A DNA stretch of 64,000 nucleotides from Dactylonectria macrodidyma. Lineage: Eukaryota > Ascomycota > Sordariomycetes > Hypocreales > Nectriaceae. The stretch lies in contig JAGMUV010000024.1 of assembly GCA_020744425.1 (NCBI GenBank), positions 1,071,361 through 1,135,360 of the forward strand. Reading direction: 5' to 3'. Shown here in pieces: positions 45,043 through 56,476 of the stretch (within the stretch, counting starts at the first letter, position 1; every line of letters begins with the position of its first letter). The position numbers were made by a program, and so were the translations under genes. Under the pieces are notes generated by a model that did no database searches, was not told the origin of the DNA, and was given only the letters and a program-made list of their open reading frames with translations.

Positions 45043-46233
45043 ATGGATAGCACTGCACAACCAAAGATCCAGCTCGACAGGCTGCTATACACTCATTATC
45101 AACATCAAAATCTCGAGCAGGCAAACAAATTCTTCATCGATTTTGGTTTCATACCCATCCAACAGGATGACAATCTCATCTTCTATCGCGGTTTCGGCGA
45201 GAACCCTTTCATCTACGTGGCGGAGAGGTCACCTGACAAGGCGAAGCACTTTGTGGGAGGCGGCTGGCTCGTCTCTTCGAGCAAAGACCTAGAGGTGGCT
45301 TCAAGGCTCCCCGGTTCTTCCCGAGTCCAGGACTCAACAGCACCTGGAGGAGGCAAATTCCTGGATATCAAAGACCCCAACGGCCTCAATATCCGACTCC
45401 TCTACGGTGTTGCCCTCAGGGCAAAAGACGAGCAAAGGAACGAGGAACCAAAGCCGGTGGTAATAAATTCTTGGAATGACAAACCGAGAAAGGGGGAGTT
45501 TCAGCGGTTCGACAAGGGCCCAAGCAGAGTCCACAAATTGGGCCATTACGGTCTGGTGGTGGACAAATCCAAATTCGACACCACTGTGGCGTGGTATCTT
45601 TCCACCTTCAATCTTGCCGAGACCGATTCCCTTTTCGATAAGGAATCAGGAAAAGATATGATGACCTTTATGCACATTGACAAAGGGAAGGAGTTCACCG
45701 ACCACCACGTAAGTACCTGCGGAAGCAACGTGCCCATATGGCCTTCTTACATGCCCCTCGTGAGTGGGACTGATGGAGCTTTGGCACAGAGTTTCTTCAT
45801 CCAATCCCCCCCCGAGCCAGTGAAACAAAGCCGACCACATCACTGTAGCTTCGAGGTCGACAATATGGACTCACAGACGATGGGCCACTACCATCTTCAA
45901 GGCAACGGTTGGACCAATTGCTGGGGCATCGGCAGACATCTCTTGGGTAGCCAAATCTTTGACTACTGGTCAGCAGAAAGCAACGGGATCCATCTTTTTG
46001 AGTCTTTGCTGACAACAAATGACAGGTTTGACCCTTCTGGAAACATTGTGGAGCATTATTCCGACGGAGATCTGGTCAACAGTGAGACAACGATCGCAAA
46101 GGAGCCAGCAGCGCCAGACACCATGGCAGTATGGGGCCCAAATGTCACACTTGCTTTCCTGACGACGCGCATTGAGGATATCAAGAAGGGCGCCGCCGGT
46201 TCCGCTGTTGAGCATGATGATGTTGCTCGTTGA
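45043..46233 (+). CDS. Type I extradiol ring-cleavage dioxygenase (VOC superfamily)
   Basis: Three exons, 45043-45708, 45790-45968 and 46026-46233, encode 350 residues. Both introns (81 and 57 bp) are multiples of three and stop-free, so an unspliced reading gives a false 421-residue protein; splicing restores FTDHHSFFIQSP and FDYWFDPSGNIVEHYSDGD. The start MDSTAQ is preceded by a good gccATGG context, though an in-frame ATG lies 75 bases upstream. Two VOC modules are visible. The metal triad of 2,3-dihydroxybiphenyl dioxygenase-type enzymes is present: His168 (KLGHYGLVV), His240 (RPHHCSFEV) and Glu291 (NIVEHYSDGD). It should cleave a catechol next to, not between, the hydroxyls, using Fe(II) and O2. 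Confidence 0.9.
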   Translation: MDSTAQPKIQLDRLLYTHYQHQNLEQANKFFIDFGFIPIQQDDNLIFYRGFGENPFIYVAERSPDKAKHFVGGGWLVSSSKDLEVASRLPGSSRVQDSTAPGGGKFLDIKDPNGLNIRLLYGVALRAKDEQRNEEPKPVVINSWNDKPRKGEFQRFDKGPSRVHKLGHYGLVVDKSKFDTTVAWYLSTFNLAETDSLFDKESGKDMMTFMHIDKGKEFTDHHVSTCGSNVPIWPSYMPLVSGTDGALAQSFFIQSPPEPVKQSRPHHCSFEVDNMDSQTMGHYHLQGNGWTNCWGIGRHLLGSQIFDYWSAESNGIHLFESLLTTNDRFDPSGNIVEHYSDGDLVNSETTIAKEPAAPDTMAVWGPNVTLAFLTTRIEDIKKGAAGSAVEHDDVAR

Positions 46234-47147
46234 GGAGCAGACGATGTCAACTGAGTCGCGGCTGTTGAGAGATAGGTGTAGTGTAGTCTGATGACTGGTT
46301 GAACTATAAGCCTTACATCGAAGTCTCCTAACATCCATTACAACTCAGTAGAACACTGCTTACCAGTCGTGATTGTACCTTCTGTGGCCTTTCGGGCTAA
46401 CTGTGCTACTCTGGCCATGCCTAGAAATCGAACACCTAAACAACCACAGGCAACCAAGCCTTATGCACTCAAATCCCCTACTTTTTCAAGAAGCTTTGGC
46501 CGTAACTTCAATCCACCGTTTCTCGCAACATGTAGGCGGTCCGGGGGATAGTTGGTGTTCGAATACGGATTGGCACTTGAAAAGCACTGCTGGGGGCGCG
46601 TAGTAGTTTTGGAGTGTTGCCGAAGGCGGCCTGCCGAGCTGGGAGAGTGTGCTTCGCCCGTTAAAAGCCCCCTTTTGCCTACTTATTCGTTCTGTATGGG
46701 TGTTCAGTTGTCTCTGTCTGTTTATTTTTCTTTATATGTTTCTGTCTTTTTCTGTTTCCGTTTTCCTATGTTTCTTTCTCTCTGTGCATGTTTAGGTGCA
46801 GGTACGAACCCGGCATTTTCTCTCCAACGTACACGTGACACGGCATTAACGACTTTATAATGCCGTCTTCATAACACCTTAAAATGCCGCGGCCGGCATA
46901 ATTGCCGCAATGACATCGGCGGCGAGATGTCGGCACGCACTAGTTCAGTGTTATGGGTAAAATTGGCGTCTCGTGACCGGTACGAGCGGTCAGAGACGGT
47001 ACGGAGGACGATGGATTTGATGAAGCTCGGGCCGTTCACGAGAAGCGCCATCTTCATGCGTGCGCATATCAGGCCATTGACGGAAGTGACGAGTTCCACT
47101 ATTGCGTTCACGATTCGCTAGCTGAACGAGAGACGTCCTATATCCAG
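46234..47147. other. Intergenic between dioxygenase and NmrA-like gene
   Basis: Contains a pyrimidine-rich tract (46700-46795) and the near-palindrome ATGCCGCGGCCGGCAT (46884-46899) about 250 bases before the next ATG. No gene is supported. Confidence 0.4.
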
Positions 47148-48219
47148 ATGTCTATGTCTGCATCAGAAGCCATGGGGGATCTGAGATCCAGCATCAAGAA
47201 TGTCGCCCTCGCCGGGGTAAGACGCCGACTTCCCTTGAGACCATTGATCTCAACAGTACAAAGGTCTCGCCTTACTGCCAAGTTAAACGCTAATATTCGT
47301 CACGAAGGCCACAGGGATGCTCGGTTCACACATCTTGGCCGCTTTTTGTCAGAACGAGCGATACCATTTGACGGCCCTCATTCGCGACAAGTCGAGCATT
47401 CCTCCATTGCCGCCGCAGGTGGTAGTAATTCAAGTCGACTACGAGTCGCATGAGACTCTTGTTTCTGCCCTTCAAGGACAGGATGTCCTCGTCTCGGCCT
47501 TGGGCAAATCTGCGCTGCATTACCAGACTCGGCTAGTTGATGCCGCAGTCGCGGCCAATGTACGACGTATCATCCCGTCTGAGTTCGGAGCGAACCTGGA
47601 GAACCCAAAAACAAGAGCGTTCCCTACGTATGCGTCGAAAGTATCCCTTGAGGATCAACTAAGGCGAAGTTGCAAATTGTCTAACTTATCGTATACGCTG
47701 ATCTATACGAATTGCCTGCTGGACTGGGCAATAGCGAGCCACGGCGCTTTGCTGGTTGATCCATCCCAACGCCTTGTTAAGCTGTACGATGGCGGCAATA
47801 CCAAGTTTTCCGCGACAAGCATGGCAACAGTAGGTCGCACCGTCATCGCTGCCCTGGATCACTATGGCGAGACTGCCAACAGAGCAATCTATGTACACGA
47901 TATTGCCATGTCTCAAATCGAGCTTCTGGAACTAGTAAAGGAGGTGACGGTCGGCGATGGCGGGGATGAGTGGACCATCGATCATATTGACACTGGAGAG
48001 GCAGAGGCCCGGGCTCAGGCAGCTTTTGAAACGGGAGCCATGACATTTGAAGTTTTCTACGGGTTTGCAGCCCGGGCGGCGTTTGCTCCAGGATATGGCG
48101 GGTACTTTTCTCGCTGCGACAATGAGCTCTTGGGAATCAAAGCCATGGGGCGGGATGAAGTGAAGGGGCTCATTCGTGAAGTCTTCTCTAAAGATAGCCA
48201 ACGAGGCATATCCCGTTGA
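47148..48219 (+). CDS. NmrA-like / isoflavone-reductase-like NAD(P)-binding protein
   Basis: Two exons, 47148-47216 and 47308-48219, encode 326 residues; the 91-bp intron splits the dinucleotide-binding motif, and splicing gives NVALAGATGMLGSHILAAF (GATGMLG at 23-29), whereas the unspliced downstream frame lacks it. Further family marks are LVSALGKSALHYQTRLVDAA, RRIIPSEFGANLENPKTR and the LIYTNCLLDWAI segment. Isoflavone-reductase-like members reduce aromatic substrates; NmrA itself senses NAD(P) without catalysis. In this cluster a reductase of an aromatic intermediate or a redox-sensing co-regulator are both possible. Confidence 0.85.
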
Positions 48220-48878
48220 ACAATGATGAATATATCTACCATATCCGCGGAGAATGTGGCTTGTCAACCATTAAATCGATAGCAAGAACATGATGACTCG
48301 AGGCTGCATCATATATATTCAACCTCAAAATTGTTGCCTTTAGCGCAGACTCTCCAAGTCATCTTGCTGTAGACCAATGACTACAAGTGTTGGGTCAGGC
48401 GGCCAAAAAAGACGCGATATATGCGAGGAGAAAGCAAGAGCAATGCTGTTGCATCTAGCTGACGGAAGTGGTCATATGTGTGAGAAGCTCTTGATTTCTT
48501 CCTATCTAACGAGGGTCTTTGGGTCAGTCTTATAGACGAAGAAACTGACGATGGCCTCGGATGACCTCGGACAGCCGAGAGGCTCCGGATGGCTCGGAGT
48601 CTTTGACTGTATCTAGCTATTGACCTGATTGAAGGGAAAGCTAGACTGGTGACGAGGCCGGTGACGAGGCAGGTGGCGATAGACACCTATGATGATGAAG
48701 GAAAAGCTTCACTTCCGCAATAGCCGTTGAGATCCGATATCCCGACATGTGACAAATGCGAAGGGTATCCGGCATAGGATAGAATCCGATTGCTCCAATC
48801 TGCTGAGGTTGTTGAGAAACGAAACGAGCCTGATGAAACCGGCATTCCCAGGAACTTGAATTAAAACCACAATCGGAA
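48220..48878. other. Intergenic, nothing recognised
   Basis: Several CGGA/CTCGG words cluster near 48550-48605 but no gene is visible. Confidence 0.35.
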
Positions 48879-49200
48879 TTGACAGACTACGAGGTTCCAA
48901 AGGCTGCCGTCATCGGCTTGACCGCACTCTGGGCGCTTCTTGGTGGAAATGCCTTACAACACATCCAGCGGTTTGGGATGTGCTGTCTATACAGCTTCAT
49001 TGCGCAGAGTACTGGCCTGCTCGTCATATCCGCTTATGGCTCGGTCTTGTACGGCTCTCTTGGCTATGATGCGCGCGAACATACACTCTCCCAGGGTGGC
49101 TACCGTATAACACAGTTGCCGAGAAAGAGCTTCTGACAGCCGCGTTCTGCAAATTTGGCGGCGATTGCTTGGCCAATTCCTTTGTCAACAAGTGAGTTCG
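48879..49200 (+). pseudogene. MFS sugar-transporter fragment
   Basis: The frame holds AYGSVLYGSLGYDAREHTLS, matching the conserved loop of hexose-type transporters (..yyg-slY-sLGyd..l-qG), preceded by a hydrophobic GMCCLYSFIAQSTGLLVISA helix. The remainder of the transporter is absent. Confidence 0.5.
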
Positions 49201-49740
49201 TCTGAAGCAATGCAGATGGCTTTGTCGTTAATGAGGAGATTGCCTGAGCCAGCGCCAGGTACAGAGGTCACGCCGTTAGCAATTGAGGGATCCATGTTGA
49301 AGAAAACAATGGTAGCTCACTAGTGGCAATTATCTCGAGTCCTTTGACGCAAGCAAGGTGGAACAAGGAGAATGCCTAACTACGAGAGCGACTTTTTTAT
49401 CGTTCCATGGCTGGGAATCTTACCCAAATTACCTGTCTCGGTTCTTCCAGGCACCAGGAATTCAATGACGGGGACGGGGTAAATGCTAGGCCACCCAGCC
49501 TCACAATTGGCTTGCGGAGAACATGGTCGATGCTGATCAGGAATTGCCAGCTCCGAGGCACTAAGTGCGTGGACATGGTAAGGCTGCGAAAATGCCGATG
49601 GGCGCAGTGGTACCGAGCGTCAACAATGCATCTATTGCTGGGCTTCAGTGTTAAAAGGAAGGTTTTATCATTCTCACTGCACATTCTTCGACCACCAAGA
49701 TCTAAAAGGTTGTACAATAAGTACTCTTCACCTGTGCGGC
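49201..49740. other. Intergenic, nothing recognised
   Basis: Overlapping short frames on both strands (up to 144 codons) but no motif. Confidence 0.3.
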
Positions 49741-50258
49741 ATGACGCTCTTGGGGGACGGCGTCGCCATCATAACGGGCGCAGCTTCTGGTATGTCTTGC
49801 ATTGGGCCTGGATGTTCTTGTTTGCCAGAGCGACTCGCTAAGCTGCCATGATAACTAGGCATTGGCCGCGCCACCGCAATCGTCTTTGCAAATGATGGCT
49901 GTATCAAGTTGATGTTGGGTGACCTCTCCATGGTCGCCATGGAAGAAACGCGTCGTCTTGTCTTCGAGAATCACCCCGAGGCCCAGACCCAGCTGCGGAA
50001 ACTAGACATATCGGATGAGGCAAGCGTTGAGAGCTTTTACGATGCTGCTGCCGCGCATTTTGGCCGCACCGACTACGCAGCAAATGTGGCCGGCACCGCA
50101 GGACGACGTGTACGTTTGTCGGATGGCGCGAGGCACGCGGCTGCGTAGAAACGCGCGCCCGGAGGACATTTCCAACGCGGTCGTGTGGCTCGCCGTTTAT
50201 AACGGCTGTGTCCTTGATTGTTGACGGACGCATGGGCTTGGAGGTCGGGCCAGATTGA
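49741..50258 (+). pseudogene. Short-chain dehydrogenase with internal deletion
   Basis: Starts MTLLGDGVAIITGAAS; a 69-bp intron (49790-49858) restores the cofactor motif ...TGAASGIGRATAIVFA. It continues through LRKLDISDEASVESFYDAAA and ends the N-terminal half at AANVAGTAG. The catalytic S...YxxxK region is missing, and the sequence jumps to PEDISNAVVWLAVYNG (out of frame) and VDGRMGLEV with another frame change before the stop at 50256-50258. The core was deleted, so no activity is expected. Confidence 0.75.
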
Positions 50259-50720
50259 TCAGCCTTCCTGCCGACATAGCATAGCCTCGGGTAGCAGACA
50301 GACCAGGAGACCCAGGTACGGGACTAGCATTCTTATACAGGTGTGCGTTCCTGCAGTTGAGAGAACTTGAATCACGTCCGTAGAGATGGCTTTCCGATTT
50401 ACCAGATGGCTGGCTCGGTCTAGCTACTGACATATCTTTTGCCTTGTCCATCCTTTGATCAGGAGCACGACTCTCTATTCGACAATCTCGTGATGAGGGG
50501 GCGAGGCGCGAGGCGCGAGATGCGGGGGTTAGGGGGGACCGTGCTAAATTAGTACCATGTCTGCCTGCGTGCGGAGAGATATTCGCAACCCTCCCTTTGT
50601 TTCATTCGCGTACCTTGAGTGACTCTTGTCTGTTTGAATCCAGGGAACCGAACCCCCACGTCGAGAAGCCGCTCAGTATTTACGGTCGGTCGAGTGCCTG
50701 TTGGCCGCTTTGATTCTGCA
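50259..50720. promoter_or_regulatory. Upstream region of first Zn2Cys6 gene
   Basis: No gene. Contains CGGTCGG near 50683. The frame of the regulator extends upstream to an ATG at 50619, so the start is uncertain. Confidence 0.35.
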
Positions 50721-53183
50721 ATGGCGTCGCGGTCGAATAGTGTAGATACGCAGGCCAACAGTCCGTCGGGTGGCGGTACTGCGCGCAAGTCCAAGAGAGC
50801 CTGTGTGGACTGCAACAGGTGAGCCGATCCATCTACTTGATCCATCTTACGCAAGCTCACCGTAGAGAACAGGAAGAAGACAAAATGTTGGTTTAGTGCA
50901 CCCCCTTTTATGCGTCATCACCCCCCCCCCCCTGTCACCATCAAGACACCTCCAACACCCTTGACTTGTTCGCTCATAGGTGACAGTGACGCTCGTTACT
51001 AATCCGGTGAGAAGGTGACATGACATTACCATCCTGCCACCTGTGCATCCGAACAAATACCCCTTGTCTATACCCTTCCCGGAGGAAGAAGCGAACGCTC
51101 AAGCCACGACGCCTTCAGCGCCAAACGACCCTGCAAAAGGACGACACGCATGACTTCGGTACGAGCCTGTCACCCAGCGTGAAGGTGAAGATGGTTGATG
51201 TTAATGACAGCCACAGAGCATGTGCCCGACAGGATCCCTGCACCGAATCAGGGCCATGACTCAAGTAAACTTGGGTTTTGGCCCATCGACGATACAAACA
51301 GCCAAGACTGTATTCTGCCTCTGGATTTGGATGCCGAGTTGAACGATCTAGGGAATACACACCCGGCCCTACTGGAAACGGCTTCTCTCGGTGGCCAGTA
51401 CTCGAATCAGGCAAACTCGGTCAACTCATTCATGGACCTTGAACCACGGCCAGAAATACCTGAGGAAAGCCAACCTGGTTCTGCCCTCGACAGCTTGGCC
51501 CTTTCGTGGGACTCTCAGTGCTTTTGGCTAACTGACAGCCATACCATCGCACCGCAGACCGATGGGCCATGCCAGGAGAGTCCAGCAAATGGACGAGCTA
51601 CTGGCAGTTCCATTCTCTCGGTTCACACAGTATCCGCCGCTGATGCAACTATCTCCGGCGCTTTGCTCGAGGAACTGTGAGTTCTACCCCTTCCGCTCAA
51701 TCGCGGCAACAGTCTCTCTAAATCTTGCCCAAGGGTCACGCTGTACTTCGGCAAAGTCCATTGTTTCGTACCAATACTTCACCGACCAAGGTTCTACGAG
51801 CAGTATTTCTCTGGAAAGTCGTCAATATCTGATGATGACGCTGCAGGACTGTTGCGGGATTCGCTTGTTCTGAATGGAATGCTCGCCCTGGCGGCCAGGT
51901 TTTCCTCATCGCCCTACTTTAAGAATATCCCCAACACGGATAAGGGCGAGCGGTTCGCGGAATCGGCAAAGGAAATCTACTACGAATGCCTCCGAGGGGG
52001 TCAGAAGTCCACTCTCGAGTTCTTGCAAGGCTGCACGTTGTTGGCCTTTCAACTCTACTTGCACGGCCCCAGTACCGAAGGGTGGCTGGTCATCGGCACA
52101 TGCACTCGGCTTGCAAACGAGTTGGGCCTCAACGCCATTGACCTCCAAATCGAGAGAGATCTCTTCAGTCCAGTTTCGTTAGAATGGAGCAAGAAAGAAG
52201 AGTTACGCCGCGCTTGGTGGTCTGTTTGGGAACTGGACACCTTCTCAGCCGCAGTTGCCTGCCGTCCACATACGATAGACAGGATGACGATGCATGTTAA
52301 GCTTCCTGTCTCCGACGAGAACTGGTTTGCAAACATGTTCGTGGAGTCGGCCATAGTTGATCCCGACCCCGTCCACACTTGGCACACCCTGAGGGATTGT
52401 CCAAACCAGGACGAGAGAGCATGGTTCCTACTCATAAACTACATTTTGCTCACGGCGCATGATCTGGGCCAACGGCGAAGCCTGCAACGCAAGGAGATTG
52501 AAGACATTGATACCGCCATATCTTGCTACACTCTTCTGCTCCCTTCCCAGTTTCACTTGCTGGAGCATCTAAGTCCCGCATCACTTCGGCCAACTCGGGT
52601 TTCGAGTTTCAATTGGATCATCGCCACAAACATCATGCTACAAGGGCAAGTAATACGTCCACTTAGACTTTCATGCCAGCGGAATACTAACTCTCGCAAA
52701 TTAGGTGTCGAGTCTTTGTCAAGCTTCTCAACGAAGGCGCTTCGACTCCCAGGTTCTGGAGCTCGTCGAGAAATTTATTGACGCCACTGGCCGCAGAGTC
52801 GCAATTCGGTGCCTCCGAGGCCAAATATCGCGTCTACACAGATCGGATTATTCGCATCATTCGATTGTGGCCTCCCGAGTATATCCCCTCTGCCTCTCCT
52901 TTTATCGGTTGTCTCGTACTTGGACCAGCAGCAATGCATCTGCGGGTCGCAATGGGCTGCAGACAAGCAGCACGGGATCAGTCTACTGCAGCAAGCTTAG
53001 AGGAGGAGCTTCTGAAGCTTGCTTTGTCGCACATGGCACAATTCTGGAGGCTGGGCGCCTTGTTGTTGGGTAGTTTAGGCCCTGCCAAGTTGATGTTTCA
53101 CCAGCTAACCCTCCACAGACTTTGCCAATTCAATCACTCCATCAAGACGATCAGTCTCACCACAGCCCACCACAGACCGATGA
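50721..53183 (+). CDS. Zn2Cys6 transcription factor 1
   Basis: Seven exons: 50721-50818, 50873-50886, 51015-51158, 51211-51676, 51734-52645, 52705-53069 and 53119-53183, encoding 687 residues with every phase consistent. Exon 2 is only 14 bases, and intron 5 begins with GC (GG|GCAAGT). Splicing exons 1-3 assembles the zinc cluster: Cys 28, 31, 38, 45, 48 and 55 (ACVDCNRKKTKCDMTLPSC then HLCIRTNTPC). A basic linker (SRRKKRTLKPRR) follows. The fungal-specific regulatory domain appears as VPILHRPRFYEQYFSGKSSI, TLEFLQGCTLLAFQLYLHGP and LRRAWWSVWELDTFSAAVAC. It is a nuclear DNA-binding regulator and a likely controller of this cluster. Confidence 0.82.
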
Positions 53184-53477
53184 TGCCTGTACCAAAAGGC
53201 AAGAAGAGCCAGCTGGGTGACAAGACCCGCCACACATGGATCACTCATTTTGCTCCGGCCCCGGCATTATCTCCAGACCCATAACGCCGTTTCCCCGCAA
53301 AATATGGGGACGGCCCGGAAACCCCGGCCGGGGCTTAGGAGCTTCACGTGCCCCAAGAATCTTCCGTCCCCAGAATATCAGACCTTTGATCTGCAGTCCA
53401 GATCCGACCGCCGATGGGTGCCGAAGCTCCACGTCTCCCTCCCTTCGGTCAGTCTCCTTGCCGAGCCTAGACAGGAA
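53184..53477. promoter_or_regulatory. Promoter region of second Zn2Cys6 gene
   Basis: 294 bases between two tandem regulator genes, holding CCCCGGCCGGGG (53322-53333) identical to the permease promoter site. Confidence 0.5.
53322..53333. promoter_or_regulatory. CCCCGGCCGGGG palindrome upstream of regulator 2
   Basis: Perfect palindrome about 145 bases before the chosen ATG at 53478. Confidence 0.5.
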
Positions 53478-56033
53478 ATGCCCCCGCAACCCGACATGCC
53501 CACACCCAACTCGCCAACCTCGTCCTCCACACCCCCGGCTAAACGTCAACGGACCCAGCTCGCGTGCCTCAGCTGCCGAGGTCGCAAGACAAGATGCGAC
53601 GGAGGTCGGCCCGCCTGCGACAGTTGCGAGAGGCGGGGGAAAACTGACTCCTGCGTGTACGATCAGGCCGCGGCTAGGTCGACGAGGTAACCAAACCTGC
53701 GTTTCCTAATGATCAGGGCGTTGCTGAATCAAGAGAGAAGGTATGTTGCAGCACTGGAAGACCGTGTGCGGCGGCTCCAACGAGCCAAGGGCCAGCAGCC
53801 GCTCGTAAGTCTGGCTCTCTCCCCTTCATCTCAATCCATCTGTTCCCACAATCGAGCTCGGCACCTGACCCGGTCGTATACTTCGGTCTCATCTCAGTGT
53901 TCAGCTCGGAATTCTGCAGCGGCCACCCGCCTAACCGAAGCACCATCAGTTGAGTTCAATGAAGGCTCCCAAACACCCCGGCGGAGTGAGACCATTTTTG
54001 GCTCGTCTCACTCTCCCGGAGCCGAGTTTCCTCGTCAGGTCGATGCCCTAGCCACCGTCATGTCACCAGAGGACGACGATGCCTGTTTTTACGGCGCGTC
54101 CTCTACCATCGCGTTCCTGCGCCACGTTACAGATACTGATCAGGGCGACCAAGGGTCCACTTCGATCTTGAACGGGACCAATGTCCACAAGTACAGCTCC
54201 TCCGGAGACAATCAACCCATTGCCCTCTTACCTCTCAAGGTGTGCCACGAGAGAGATCTCGCAGTTCTGCCCATCCGCCACCGCACGGATAGGTTCTTGG
54301 CCTGTTATTGGGACTTTGTCCATCCGCTGTTTCCGCTTCTTCAGAGACCTTCCTTCATTGCAAGGTACGAACGGTTCTGGCTCCCAAACCAAACTTTGTC
54401 AATGGGTGTCGAAGACATGGTATTCATGTCAAACCTCAACCTTACATTGGCAATAGGCTGCCAGCTCTGCAAGGACATAGAATCAAATGAACAGCTCGCC
54501 ATGGCTGACCAATTTTTTGATCGGTCGCAACACGTTTTGCGTTACGACATCCTGGGGTCTACTTCACTCTCCGTCGTGCAATGGCTGCTCCTCACAGCTA
54601 TTTACTGTCAGTCAACAAAACATGCAAGCCGCTGTTGGAATTCTCTTGGACTTGCCATTCGACTTGCACAAAGCTTGGGCTTGCACATAGAGCATCCGAC
54701 ACGGGAAGCAAAGTGCCAGGTAAAATTTGAAATGAGAAGGAGGTTATGGCATACCTGCGTAGTTCTGGACAGGTTCGTGACCCTCTACTCCCAGGAATGC
54801 ACAGAGCACGGCTGGTCAGCTACATGGCTAACCACACTAGGCTCCTGGCTATGACCTTTGGCCGTCCATTTATGATTGGAGCATCATACAGCACTCCGAT
54901 ACCTTCCATGATAGATGACGAGCATCTCCAGGAAACCGGAGCCGGCATACAGCCACCGGACGTCCCTTCGCGGATGGGCCTCTTTGTCTCCTCCTGCAGG
55001 TTATTTGAGATCGTCGCCGACATATTATCCTCGTTCTATGCGAGAAACGATGATTCGAAACTCAATACCGGCGCCTGTGTACAAGAGATGTTTGCGGATG
55101 TGCTCGACTTCAATCGCCGACTCGATGAATTTTCGGCGTCGATCCCAGACTACCTCAAGGTATCGCGCAACTCTCGACCTATCCCTTCAGACAATCCAGG
55201 CCATATCAACTTGCAACAGCAGGTTCTATACTGTCGGTGAGGCTCCCATGGCTGTGGGTAAATATGGCATTAGTGCTAAGGTGTCTTCAGCATTCTGTAT
55301 GCTAGAATTTTATCTCTACGCCCATTGCTGCTGATGGAGACTCAAGACAGTCAGAAGCAGACACAAAAGGGACTAAGTCAAACAGCTGCTCTCGATGCAG
55401 GCTTTATTAATCGGTGCTGCAATCTCTGTGTCGACACAGCACACAAACTAATCGAGACTATCCATCAAGAACTCGAGACACTTTACAGAAGCCCTGGATG
55501 GCATTCGGTGTACTGTAAGACGAGCTTGGGAGATAAGGCGCAGTAATTGATATGGCAGCTAACGTTCAACAATTAGTCACTTTCGCTTCCGCTACTATTC
55601 TTCTAGCATCGATCAAATCAGGTCAACCAGCATCAGATGTCGCACGTTTTGACAGATCGTGGAACCGCTGCTTAAGAATACTAAGCCATTATAAAGAGCA
55701 TATCCCGGCTGCACCTCGAGCAACTCAAGTACTAAAGGCTCTACATCGGCAGGTAGAAACGGCAAAGGCTCAAAGTGCGTTGAATATTATCCCGGCCCAA
55801 CTTAGACGTTGAACTCACGAGGTAGGACAGGGGAAGAGAAAGTGAGTGACCAATTTGGTCTTCCGCTGGAAAACACAGTTTATGACGAGATGATGCAACC
55901 TCATCTTCAGGGAGACCTTGCCGCTCAGCTAGACTTGGGCCAATTTGATACCGATATCGCACATCCGTTGTGGGATGGTTGGTTCAGCCAACAGGTCATG
56001 AATATGGAGTATATGGAAGAGGAGTGGCAATAA
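53478..56033 (+). CDS. Zn2Cys6 transcription factor 2
   Basis: Six exons: 53478-53677, 53717-54772, 54841-55236, 55306-55514, 55577-55774 and 55822-56033, encoding 756 residues, all phases consistent. Intron 1 is unusually short (39 bp; a 30-bp alternative using the GTAACC donor keeps frame too). Zinc cluster: Cys 30, 33, 40, 47, 50 and 59 (ACLSCRGRKTRCDGGRPACD, then SC and C). A short coiled segment follows (NQERRYVAALEDRVRRL), a typical dimer linker. The regulatory domain includes YWDFVHPLFPLLQRPSFIAR, SLGLAIRLAQSLGLHIEHP and LWHTCVVLDRLLAMTFGRP. An open frame extends upstream to 53217, so a longer N-terminus is possible. Confidence 0.82.
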
Positions 56034-56476
56034 CCTCAGCTCCCGTATTTGCAGCGTTTTCGCACATTGAGGAGCTTTCTTAGGCATCGCATGCCGCCTA
56101 CCCTACGGCATCGTCACTTCAGGTAGTGGTGTTCTCCTTGTCCACCTGCCCAACACACTATATAAAAAGGTGAAGCGGTGGGGAGCTTCTAGATACAGTC
56201 CGCCAAATTGGCGGCGGGCCCGTATCCAGAGCCATATTATTATAACAACCTCGTGTTTCTCTCGCGCAGATTTAAAGCGCAAAAGGAGGTCCTTTTCAAG
56301 ATCCAGTTATCGAGGGGTATAGTAATGAGCCTGATGATTTGGAATATGTGTATCTCGATTCAGCCACCATTGCCTGTCACGTGCCTCCGGCAGCGTTACC
56401 AACGTGAGCCTAGCACCACTGAAGGAAGCACTTATATTCAACTGAGGACCCCTATTACAAGGGTCAGAGATTAATT

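Noticed and set aside
44968..46233. Single-exon 421-residue dioxygenase
   Set aside because: The two inserts of 27 and 19 residues have intron ends and interrupt conserved DHH-FF and DYW-FDPSG strings.
53217..53477. N-terminal extension of regulator 2
   Set aside because: Open frame but low-complexity without conserved sequence; it overlaps the promoter palindrome. Left as an uncertainty in the gene entry.
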